From an uncultured Eubacteriales bacterium (GTDB lineage Bacteria > Bacillota > Clostridia > Oscillospirales > Acutalibacteraceae), in the NCBI GenBank assembly GCA_900315715.1, contig ONAH01000026.1, forward strand, positions 1-32,455: a DNA stretch of 32,455 bases, in the 5' to 3' direction. This document shows, piece after piece, positions 25,123 through 31,807 of this stretch. Position 1 is the first letter of the stretch; every line of letters begins with the position of its first letter. The position numbers and the translations under genes are program-made. The notes below the pieces were generated by a model. It was not told where the DNA came from. It was given only the letters and a program-made list of their open reading frames with translations, and ran no database searches.

Positions 25123-25155
25123 AAAACAGAGTTCCACAGCAAGGAACTCTGTTTT
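25123..25155. terminator. Bidirectional terminator between azlD and the DUF2828 gene
   Basis: A perfect 13-bp stem AAAACAGAGTTCC (25123-25135) with GGAACTCTGTTTT (25143-25155) around a 7-nt loop serves the two converging genes. Confidence 0.9.
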
Positions 25156-25162
25156 CTTTTAT

Positions 25163-26626
25163 TTAACCTTTTATACATTCATAACGTTCACTTGTTATGA
25201 CTTCCTCCATAAATGAATTTGGATCATATTTCTTACTCTTAACCATTGAGAACACTCTTGGCGAACAACCGCTGACAAGTACAACCCCCTGCTCATTCAT
25301 AGATACCGGAACATTATCTCTCCTGCTGCAAACATTCCAAAATACAAGCTGTGGCAACGTGTATCCGTTCTTCTCAAACAATTCCTTTGCATAATCAAAG
25401 TTAGAAATACTTGCATCTTTTGTACATACATCAAACTCCATGTCTGAAATTATATATATTACTGAGGGCATTTCCTCTTGTGGAATACTGTTTTTGACTG
25501 CGGTCTTTAAAACAAGTTCAAATACTCCTTGAATATTGGTATTACCTATTTCATTAAACCTACAACAATAATTCACTTTATCTTTTATGGTATTTCCTTT
25601 TATCTCAATAAGCCTTGGAAAATCGGAGAAGGTTATAAAGTGATTGTGGAATTCACCCTTATTTCGTTCTGCAAAATATATACCCAATGATACAGCAACC
25701 TCTATCGGCATAACTGTATTTCCATAATCACAGTACATTGATCCCGAACCGTCAATTACAACAAGTGAGTTTGTATTATCGGTAAAGTCCTCAAGAGCAT
25801 TCCAAGTGGCATCTAAGCTCATAACTTCACTATTGTCGTTATTCGATTGGAATATCGGGTGAACAATCTCATAAGGTGCAAGAACTGATGTATTGAGTTT
25901 TAGCTCTCCACTTTCTACACGATCTAAGAACTCCCAATATCTAACACTGTCGTTGCGATAAAATGCTTTACGGTATTTGAACAGTGCCTTTGAAGGAAGT
26001 TTTGAATAATCAAATGTATAATCATGCTCACGAAGATTGTTTTCTATAATCCTGATATATGAGCGAAGTTTTGATAGAGTTTTTCTATATTCAGCTCCTG
26101 TCATTTTCAACTTTTGTGCTATAATATTTGCTTTTTTTATCGTTTCCTTATTAGATGCATTTACTGACGGAAGCCACTTTCCCAACATACTTACAGGCTG
26201 ACCATTTTCCATAGCCTCAATATCGGCTCTAAGCTGTTTTGAAATCAGCTCTATCATTTCATTCTCACATGGAGTTCCTAAAAGAACAAGCAAATCATCA
26301 TATCGGCCATATTCTGCTATATTCTCAAGATTATTTATCACTGAATCTTTATACTCATACGCTAACATTTTAAGAATAATTCTGAATATTCTTCTTTCGC
26401 CCAATCCTCCTCTTATATCTCTTGTAAAGAAAAGCAATTTCATCGCTTTATCCCGGTTTTCTATATATGCAAGAGTAAATAGTTGAAGAATTCTTTTTTC
26501 CGCAGCGTTTCTCATTCCGCCTACCATAGCAAAAAAATCAAGGCATTTTGAAGATGTACTCCTAAATGTTACTGCTCCATTTTCGGTGTATGTAATATTG
26601 GCTTCCTTCTTTAATTCCTCTAACAT
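25163..26626 (-). CDS. DUF2828 protein with C-terminal von Willebrand A domain
   Basis: The 487-residue protein has an all-helical N-terminal part (about 20-260) with the family's RDIRGGLGERRIFR and WLPSVNAS sequences and LAPYEIV, then a vWA domain from about 285. The metal-ion site DGSGSM is at 292-297, with a later threonine in GNTNIQGVF and an aspartate in ISDMEFD, then LPQLVFWNVCSR. The family occurs in bacteria, phages and plants and has no settled role. The helical-repeat plus vWA order is that of Ro60/TROVE proteins, which bind small RNAs; kinship is inferred. Two ATGs are possible: 26629 and 26626. The second is 7 nt after GGAGG and is preferred. It is the only gene after a long structured leader with its own promoter. 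Confidence 0.85.
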   Translation of the reverse strand: MLEELKKEANITYTENGAVTFRSTSSKCLDFFAMVGGMRNAAEKRILQLFTLAYIENRDKAMKLLFFTRDIRGGLGERRIFRIILKMLAYEYKDSVINNLENIAEYGRYDDLLVLLGTPCENEMIELISKQLRADIEAMENGQPVSMLGKWLPSVNASNKETIKKANIIAQKLKMTGAEYRKTLSKLRSYIRIIENNLREHDYTFDYSKLPSKALFKYRKAFYRNDSVRYWEFLDRVESGELKLNTSVLAPYEIVHPIFQSNNDNSEVMSLDATWNALEDFTDNTNSLVVIDGSGSMYCDYGNTVMPIEVAVSLGIYFAERNKGEFHNHFITFSDFPRLIEIKGNTIKDKVNYCCRFNEIGNTNIQGVFELVLKTAVKNSIPQEEMPSVIYIISDMEFDVCTKDASISNFDYAKELFEKNGYTLPQLVFWNVCSRRDNVPVSMNEQGVVLVSGCSPRVFSMVKSKKYDPNSFMEEVITSERYECIKG

Positions 26627-26645
26627 CATTATCCCTCCGATATAT

Positions 26646-26850
26646 AAAAAAACAACTGTCCATAGCTTTTTCAATCCTTTGTTTAATACAGATATTAAAA
26701 GCAATCCTCAAATTCAGACAGTTGATTTTTATATAATATTCTTTAAAAACAAGGCACTATTTTTATGAAGAAGAAACTGTCTTGCAGCGTTCTATCATCA
26801 CCCAGAAATGAATTGCTGTTAGTGCCTTTATAAGATGAAAAATCATCTTT
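26646..26850 (-). ncRNA. Long structured leader or small RNA upstream of the DUF2828 gene
   Basis: Reading leftwards from the start point near 26850, three structures follow in order. The first is a perfect 7-bp hairpin (26832-26849). The second is a long-range stem AAGGCACTA/TAGTGCCTT (26820-26828 with 26751-26759). The third is a long-range stem CAACTGTC/GACAGTTG (26717-26724 with 26653-26660), with an inner GCTTTT/AAAAGC stem and an inner TTTAATA/TATTAAA hairpin, followed at once by seven T (26646-26652). AGACAGTT in the second loop (26775-26782) can also pair with AACTGTCT (26716-26723), which competes with the last stem. Either a cis-acting attenuator or a free, Y-RNA-like transcript would fit. 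It matches no riboswitch I know. Confidence 0.55.
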
Positions 26851-26856
26851 AATGCT

Positions 26857-26885
26857 ATTATACACTTTATAATTAAATAAGTCAA
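26857..26885 (-). promoter_or_regulatory. Promoter of the DUF2828 leader
   Basis: On the minus strand TTGACT (26880-26885), 17 bp, TATAAT (26857-26862). It begins 13 bp beyond the stop codon of the L,D-transpeptidase gene, with no terminator between the two. Confidence 0.75.
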
Positions 26886-26898
26886 GAGTTTTTGGTAA

Positions 26899-28500
26899 TT
26901 AATAATAAACAAATACAGGCATTCCTGCATACACAAGGTCAAACAACTCTCCAGCAGCATCAACAGGTAGATTTACACAGCCGTGCGAACCGCTGTATTC
27001 ATATATATCATCACCAAACGCAGACTGCCAGTCAGCATCATGGAATCCTATGTCATAAGTGAAAACCATCCAATATGCTACTTCTGTTTCGTAATCTGCC
27101 CCTCTAAGTGTAGCATTTTGTTCCTTATATATTATGCTATAAATACCTACCGGAGTATCGTGCTCTGAATCCGGCAGTCCTGTTACTACCTCTGATTCAA
27201 ATACAATCTCTCCATCCATGTACATCCACATGTATTGTTCGCCAATGCTTACCTCTGCATATGTCTTTCCGTAATAATCAAGTTCACCGTATCCCGATGC
27301 AACCTTAAGCCACCACTTATCACTTTCTTCGCTTCTGTCAGTAAGGTCTATGGATATACTTCGCTTTTCATTTATGTACGTTTTTAGCATCTGTGATGCA
27401 TATTCATTATCAAGCTCCCAACCATAATAACTGTTGCCAATTTCTATTGTTTCACCATAATGTGTTACAAACAGTTTTGGCAAACTTATCGTATTGTACT
27501 TTTCGGCAAGCTGTGATACATATTCATTTATCTTACTGTCTTCAAATCTTAAGCTTCCATCTGTCCCTGATGAATACCATGACGCTACCGTTTCCGGAGT
27601 TATCTTTTCTACTGTATCTCCAAATTTCAAAGCAATATCTATTCCTGCCAGTTTGTCCATAGATTCTTTCTTGGCTACTAATCCAGGATCATCAGTTAGT
27701 ATTTCCGGCAATGCATAAAGGTTTTCTACCTCTAAGTCAATAAATGCCTCCTGATTATTAATTGCATTCTCAATCTTATTCTTCAATAGTTCTGCATTAA
27801 CCTCATCTCCGGTTGTTGCAGGCTTTATCTTGAATTCTCCGTCACTGTAATATAATTCTGCGTTAACCGGCTTTCTTGATGATGTTTTCGTAAGGCAATC
27901 AAGTTCGGCTATTCTCTTGTTCAACAAATCGTTATCATATGTGTATGTAATTGTATCTCCCGCATCCGGTTTTGTGTTTTTTAGTACAGCAAACAATCGA
28001 AAATATCCCGATTTGAATTTTAAAATATCATCAAAGTCATCATCAATGTTTATTGTCATTTTTATCTCTGGGGCTTTGATCGATTCTGTCTTTCCATCTT
28101 TCTCAATTAATGTAAGCTGGTAGCTATTACATGCCTCTGCCAGTGCGTTACGCGCCTCTGCAAGTGACATGTCCGATACTTCTACTCCGTTAATATATGT
28201 ATTTGACGGAAAATGTGATATGAAATATCCGTGTAACACAAATAACCCTACTACGATAACTATCAGTAATATCGATATCGCCTTGCCGACATTCGAAAGC
28301 GTTTTTATACTATTTCCTATTTTTTTTAGTATATTCTTAAATGCTTCGTTCCATTTTATGCCTTTAAACTTTTTTGATACTACTTCCTTTGCTTTTTTAT
28401 AAATATATTCAAATCCAACCTTTACCACTTGAACGGCAAATAGAGAGATTTTTTTTATATTCTTGACTAATTTGCTGTTTTTTATTTCAGTTTTGTTCAT
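26899..28500 (-). CDS. L,D-transpeptidase (YkuD family) with membrane anchor
   Basis: The 533-residue protein has a basic cytoplasmic tail (1-72, about 18 lysines), one membrane segment near 73-93, an extracellular region of two tandem helical/beta repeats of the peptidoglycan-binding-4 type (about 100-340), and a YkuD catalytic domain at the end. The active site is SHGCVN, with H506 and C508, and GLPDSEHDTPVGIYSI upstream of it is typical. It would make 3-3 cross-links in peptidoglycan or attach peptidoglycan to a protein. The start is ATG at 28500, with AGGTGTGA before it; an upstream ATG has no site. It follows queT by 38 nt. Its long lysine-rich tail is unusual for the family. Confidence 0.92.
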   Translation of the reverse strand: MNKTEIKNSKLVKNIKKISLFAVQVVKVGFEYIYKKAKEVVSKKFKGIKWNEAFKNILKKIGNSIKTLSNVGKAISILLIVIVVGLFVLHGYFISHFPSNTYINGVEVSDMSLAEARNALAEACNSYQLTLIEKDGKTESIKAPEIKMTINIDDDFDDILKFKSGYFRLFAVLKNTKPDAGDTITYTYDNDLLNKRIAELDCLTKTSSRKPVNAELYYSDGEFKIKPATTGDEVNAELLKNKIENAINNQEAFIDLEVENLYALPEILTDDPGLVAKKESMDKLAGIDIALKFGDTVEKITPETVASWYSSGTDGSLRFEDSKINEYVSQLAEKYNTISLPKLFVTHYGETIEIGNSYYGWELDNEYASQMLKTYINEKRSISIDLTDRSEESDKWWLKVASGYGELDYYGKTYAEVSIGEQYMWMYMDGEIVFESEVVTGLPDSEHDTPVGIYSIIYKEQNATLRGADYETEVAYWMVFTYDIGFHDADWQSAFGDDIYEYSGSHGCVNLPVDAAGELFDLVYAGMPVFVYY

Positions 28501-28538
28501 AAACAAATCACACCTATTTATGCAAAGCAAATGTTCTT

Positions 28539-29036
28539 TTAATTAGTTTTATCTTCAGAGAACAACTGTTTTCTTTTAAGCAATGCAGAAATAAGCAATT
28601 CTCCCATTATATAGCTTCCAATTATCTCTCCAACAGCTATATATACCATTGTCAAAACAATAGATATTTCCATTCCGTAACCATATCGCAAAACAAATGG
28701 TATTATTAGTGCATTTGATAATACTGTTGGAATTGGTACCAGCCAACGGTTAAACCTAAGCTTATATCCAAACCATCCTCCTATCAAAGTTGCAAGACTT
28801 CCGAATATTACATCCCAAAATACAGTGCCTCCTAATACATTCGCAATCAAACACCCAACAAATAATCCAGGTACCGCTGCCGGACTAAAAAACGGCAGTA
28901 CGGTTAATATCTCTGATATTCTTATCTGTAACGGCCCGAATGAGATTGGCGCAAATACAAAAGTTATCACAACATATAATGCAGCTATTATTGCTCCCTG
29001 TGATACTTTCAGTATCATTTTTTTACTATCATTCAT
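28539..29036 (-). CDS. queT: QueT-type queuosine precursor transporter subunit
   Basis: The 165-residue membrane protein has about five or six membrane segments, and AAALYVVITFVFAPIS-like and PLQIRISEILTVLPFF-like sequences fit the ECF-transporter S-component QueT family. It would provide the substrate-binding part for a queuosine precursor (preQ1 or queuine), using an energising module coded elsewhere. There is no preQ1 aptamer upstream; the gene starts 4 nt after the preceding GHKL-like gene and so shares its mRNA. Confidence 0.85.
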   Translation of the reverse strand: MNDSKKMILKVSQGAIIAALYVVITFVFAPISFGPLQIRISEILTVLPFFSPAAVPGLFVGCLIANVLGGTVFWDVIFGSLATLIGGWFGYKLRFNRWLVPIPTVLSNALIIPFVLRYGYGMEISIVLTMVYIAVGEIIGSYIMGELLISALLKRKQLFSEDKTN

Positions 29037-29040
29037 AATG

Positions 29041-29655
29041 TTAACTAAAACTCTTTGTAATGATATACTTTATTTTGTCACCTTCTATGCTTACAGATAT
29101 GTCATCTGCAACATTTGCAACAATGGATTTCTCCAACTTATCCCATTCCTCTATACGTGTACTATCCTTCTGTTTCTCTACATCATTCTTATACTCTGAC
29201 AGTTTCCAATTCGTAGTCATTCTTGGGTTTGACATCGAATTAATTACACCCATTGCATAATCAAAATAGTTGATTTCTGTTGTATAGCCGACGCCCTCTT
29301 TATATCCCATCCAGAAAAGCTCAACTATATTTTTTATCATTCCCATCATTCCGTTTGCTGAAGAATTCTTTCCACTTGAAGAAGTCTTCAGCAACTCTTC
29401 TCTCTTCTGAGCACTCATCTCTACATTTGCTTCCATGCATATACTGCACTCAGTCGTTGTGCCCTCAAACCAAAGATCCGCATTAAAATCTCCTACGATC
29501 TCTCCAACCATACCAAGCGTTTCTTCCACCAACAACAAAAGATGCAACTTATTCTTTTTTGAAAGCTTTAAATACTCTGCGTACTTATCCACTTCCTTCA
29601 ATGCAGTATCTCTGCCAAGACCGTTATTAGCAACATGAACCCTATTCGATATCAT
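29041..29655 (-). CDS. GHKL/anti-sigma-kinase-like protein B, degenerate
   Basis: The 204-residue protein is paralogous to the gene at 30535-31101. Both share N-N-G-x-G-R near the start, EE-x-x-GMV-x-EI, a C-x-x-C-x-EA motif, SSGKN-x-S-x-NG, and a C-terminal EWDxLEKSIxANxADD. The EExxGMV helix sits where RsbW/SpoIIAB have ExxxNAxxH, but the magnesium-binding asparagine is glycine. So it looks like an anti-sigma or partner-switch kinase that has lost canonical ATP binding; the family is not one I can name. The start is ATG at 29655, after a GGGTG site; an in-frame GTG 9 nt earlier is possible. It is followed by queT at 4 nt. Confidence 0.6.
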   Translation of the reverse strand: MISNRVHVANNGLGRDTALKEVDKYAEYLKLSKKNKLHLLLLVEETLGMVGEIVGDFNADLWFEGTTTECSICMEANVEMSAQKREELLKTSSSGKNSSANGMMGMIKNIVELFWMGYKEGVGYTTEINYFDYAMGVINSMSNPRMTTNWKLSEYKNDVEKQKDSTRIEEWDKLEKSIVANVADDISVSIEGDKIKYIITKSFS

Positions 29656-29682
29656 TATATTCACCCACTTTTATATTATTGT

Positions 29683-29705
29683 TTGTTATATTTAGAGTAT
29701 AACAA
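29683..29705. promoter_or_regulatory. Perfect inverted repeat at the possible GHKL-like B promoter
   Basis: TTGTTATA (29683-29690) and TATAACAA (29698-29705) flank seven bases, giving an exact 23-bp palindrome-type site. It overlaps TATACT on the minus strand (29695-29700), the best -10 candidate, and lies 28 bp before the GHKL-like B start. It is placed like a repressor operator. No regulator gene adjoins it. Confidence 0.4.
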
Positions 29706-29879
29706 GTTAGTCATTTATTTCTGCACTTTTTCATTTCGTATAATAACAAAGTATGTGGATCAACTCACTTCACAAATGAATACCAAACCCATACATTAAA
29801 CTATTATCCATACTTATATTATTTTTTAATAGAGCAAACCTTTTTCAATCACATAATCAGTTTGGAAAAAACTAAAAAA

Positions 29880-29911
29880 CTGAAGATAAAACAAACAGTA
29901 TATGAACTTCA
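29880..29911 (-). terminator. Possible terminator after STAS-B
   Basis: On the minus strand CTGAAG and CTTCAG (29906-29911 with 29880-29885) form a 6-bp stem with a 20-base loop, then TTTTTTAGTTTTTT. The T run is convincing and the stem is short. Confidence 0.4.
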
Positions 29912-30168
29912 GCAATTTGCTTCTGTTACATACACAACACATAGCCTTGCTTTATTCTGGATATCACAAATATTTATTTAAAATCGACTATACTTATATG
30001 TGTTTGCAGTCATTCAAGAAAATCGTCTGACATAGTAGTTGTTTTTAAAAATTCTCTAAGACTTTCATATTGAAATTAAAACACACTCAGATAAAAAACA
30101 TATAAACTTTCCATTCAGTCCAACAATTTAAAACCTGTTAGAAGTATGCTTGTTTTGTTCTTTAAATC

Positions 30169-30465
30169 TCACTCAAAATCTACTATGCTTTTAAAACCTG
30201 TGATCTCAAATACTTCAGCTACTATATCGGATGCGTTTTTGATTGTTATATTTCCCTGATTTCCCATATCTTTCTTTATTGAAATTATGGCACGAAGTCC
30301 GCTTGATGAAATGTAATCTAAAAGGGTAAAGTCTAATACAAGCTCTGTAACGCCATCAAGTAACTCTTCAACGCTCTTTAAAAAGTCTTCCGATGTTGTT
30401 GTATCAATTCTGCCTTCGACAAATATTGTAAGCTTATTGTTTTCCTTCTTATTATTGATTATCAT
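30169..30465 (-). CDS. STAS-domain anti-sigma factor antagonist B
   Basis: The 98-residue protein is a single STAS domain, with VEGRIDTTTSEDF, DGVTELVLDF, and YISSSGLRAII, where SSGL holds the serine phosphorylated in SpoIIAA/RsbV proteins, then a C-terminal EVFEITGF. Such proteins bind an anti-sigma kinase and release a sigma factor when dephosphorylated. It starts with GAGGG before ATG at 30465, 69 nt after the GHKL-like A gene. It is clearly paralogous to the STAS gene at 31112-31411. Confidence 0.88.
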   Translation of the reverse strand: MIINNKKENNKLTIFVEGRIDTTTSEDFLKSVEELLDGVTELVLDFTLLDYISSSGLRAIISIKKDMGNQGNITIKNASDIVAEVFEITGFKSIVDFE

Positions 30466-30534
30466 TTTAATCCCTCCATAATGGTTTAATTAGTTGTTAC
30501 TTCTGTGGCATATGCTTATTGGTCTAAACGATCT

Positions 30535-31101
30535 TTATGAGAGTGTTTTCTTTATAATTACCATGACACTGTGATCTCTTACACCTACGGTTACATCATC
30601 AGCAAGATTTGCAATTATTGATTTTTCAAGTTCATCCCATTCATCTTGTCTGCTGTTTTTGTTCTTACTCACATATGTTTTATAACCGTTAAGCGTCCAA
30701 TCTTTATTCTGTGAATTAGAAAAATATGTATCAATATTCTCTCTGTCTTTAACCATGTAACGCTCTACAACATCTCTTATTCGGCTCATAATTCCGTTTA
30801 TCGACGCATTCTTTCCGCTTGTAGAGATATTGATAAATGTATCCCTCTTTTTGGAATTCATCAGATTCATCTCTGCTTCAAGACATAATCTGCAGGCTTT
30901 GTTATCATTCTCTATCCAAAACTCAGCATCGAATTCTCCGCCTATCTCTAATACCATGCCGACTAGTTCTTCGGTAAGTAATCTGAGATATATTCTATCC
31001 TTGCCTATGAAGTCATTGTAATTACAAAAGCACTCTATTTGTTCAAGTGCCTTTTCACGACCGACGCCGTTATTGTTCAGATAAACCCTGTCGGTTTTCA
31101 T
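30535..31101 (-). CDS. GHKL/anti-sigma-kinase-like protein A, degenerate
   Basis: The 188-residue protein is 10 nt after STAS-A, and the pairing with an anti-sigma antagonist fits a partner-switch kinase. It has NNNGVGREKAL at the start, LLTEELVGMVLEIGGEF near 41-57, ACRLCLEAEM, and STSGKNASINGIM. Where RsbW/SpoIIAB have ExxxN in this helix it has a glycine, and no GxG glycine-rich loop is seen. So ATP binding is doubtful, and it may act by binding alone. Start MKTDRVYL is chosen because TGAGGT lies 8 nt before it. It shares its C-terminal EWDELEKSIIANLADD with paralogue B, which has about 16 more residues in the middle. Confidence 0.6.
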   Translation of the reverse strand: MKTDRVYLNNNGVGREKALEQIECFCNYNDFIGKDRIYLRLLTEELVGMVLEIGGEFDAEFWIENDNKACRLCLEAEMNLMNSKKRDTFINISTSGKNASINGIMSRIRDVVERYMVKDRENIDTYFSNSQNKDWTLNGYKTYVSKNKNSRQDEWDELEKSIIANLADDVTVGVRDHSVMVIIKKTLS

Positions 31102-31111
31102 TTTCGTTACC

Positions 31112-31411
31112 TCATTCAATATTCAATATATCTACAAAACCTGTTATATCAAAAACTTCCATTACAATCTCAGGGACATTCTTGACAATCATTTTTCCGT
31201 TATTACTATTCATAGATTTCTGTGTTGACAACAATACACGAAGTCCGGATGATGATATATATTCTAAATTCTCAATATCCAATATAAGCTCTGTTACTCC
31301 GTCAATAGATGAAGTAATCTCTTTTGACAGATCCGATGATGTTATTGTATCCAGTCTACCCTCAATAGCCATTGTAAGACTACTGCCATTTTTTATCTTG
31401 TTAATTTTCAT
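31112..31411 (-). CDS. STAS-domain anti-sigma factor antagonist A
   Basis: The 99-residue single STAS domain has IEGRLDTITSSDL, DGVTELILDI, YISSSGLRVLL and VFDITGF, with the likely phosphorylated serine in SSGL. The start is ATG at 31411, with AGGAGG 8 nt before it; a longer frame is not supported. It is the first gene of the cluster, with a promoter at 31519-31548, and its stop is 10 nt before GHKL-like A. No sigma factor or PP2C phosphatase is nearby, so the target is elsewhere or is not a sigma factor. Confidence 0.9.
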   Translation of the reverse strand: MKINKIKNGSSLTMAIEGRLDTITSSDLSKEITSSIDGVTELILDIENLEYISSSGLRVLLSTQKSMNSNNGKMIVKNVPEIVMEVFDITGFVDILNIE

Positions 31412-31518
31412 TACAGTTCCTCCTAGTATCATTCATTAGTTAACATAAACACACCTAATAAATACTATTATTCAATCAATTCACTCTTAGTATCGGTTGA
31501 ATTTACATAACTATATTT

Positions 31519-31548
31519 ATTTTATCGCTATTCACTATTTAATGTCAA
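31519..31548 (-). promoter_or_regulatory. Promoter of the STAS/GHKL-like cluster
   Basis: On the minus strand TTGACA (31543-31548), 18 bp, TAAAAT (31519-31524). It gives a leader of about 100 nt to STAS-A, with no obvious structure. Confidence 0.55.
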
Positions 31549-31763
31549 TCATCATTATCGTTTTTAATAAAATTTATATATTATTCACATATTATAATCT
31601 GTTTCTTTGCATATTTTCAACAAGACGCATCCTGCTTTTCACCTAAAATATTATATATTAAATTATCTTTGAATTCAAAATAAACTTCACGTTTTTTCAA
31701 ACACAAACATTATATACTTCTCAAAGTATTATTATCATATCAATTTATTTGGTTAATCAGTTT
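31549..31763. other. AT-rich spacer without a gene
   Basis: This spacer between the STAS/GHKL-like cluster promoter and the surface protein end is very AT-rich. I see no gene, repeat or structured RNA in it. Confidence 0.5.
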
Positions 31764-31797
31764 GAAGCACCCCTCGAATAAATACGAAGAGTGCTTC
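31764..31797 (-). terminator. Hairpin after the surface protein gene
   Basis: GAAGCAC (31764-31770) pairs with GTGCTTC (31791-31797), and there is a short inner stem. It begins 11 bp beyond the stop codon. No T run follows on the minus strand, so as a terminator it is imperfect. Confidence 0.5.
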
Positions 31798-31807
31798 GGT
31801 ATGCATG

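Larger units (their letters stand above)
29665..30168. other. Gene-free spacer between STAS-B and GHKL-like B
   Basis: About 500 bp of AT-rich sequence with no ORF that has a ribosome binding site. It contains a perfect 8-bp inverted repeat at 29683-29705 and a weak T-rich hairpin at 29880-29911 that could end transcription from the STAS-B side. No repeat or RNA gene is recognised. Confidence 0.6.

Noticed and set aside
26646..26850. Firm Y RNA identification
   Set aside because: Closing stems and a poly-U are present, but I do not see the conserved Ro-binding sequence of bacterial Y RNAs, so only a candidate is claimed.
26763..26963. Minus-strand ORF of 66 codons over the DUF2828 leader
   Set aside because: It overlaps the transpeptidase end and the promoter, and lacks a ribosome binding site; the segment is better explained as RNA structure.
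29037..29060. preQ1 riboswitch before queT
   Set aside because: Only 4 nt separate queT from the upstream gene; there is no room for an aptamer.
29912..30168. Small peptide genes after STAS-B
   Set aside because: Only 11-12 codon frames without ribosome binding sites are present.
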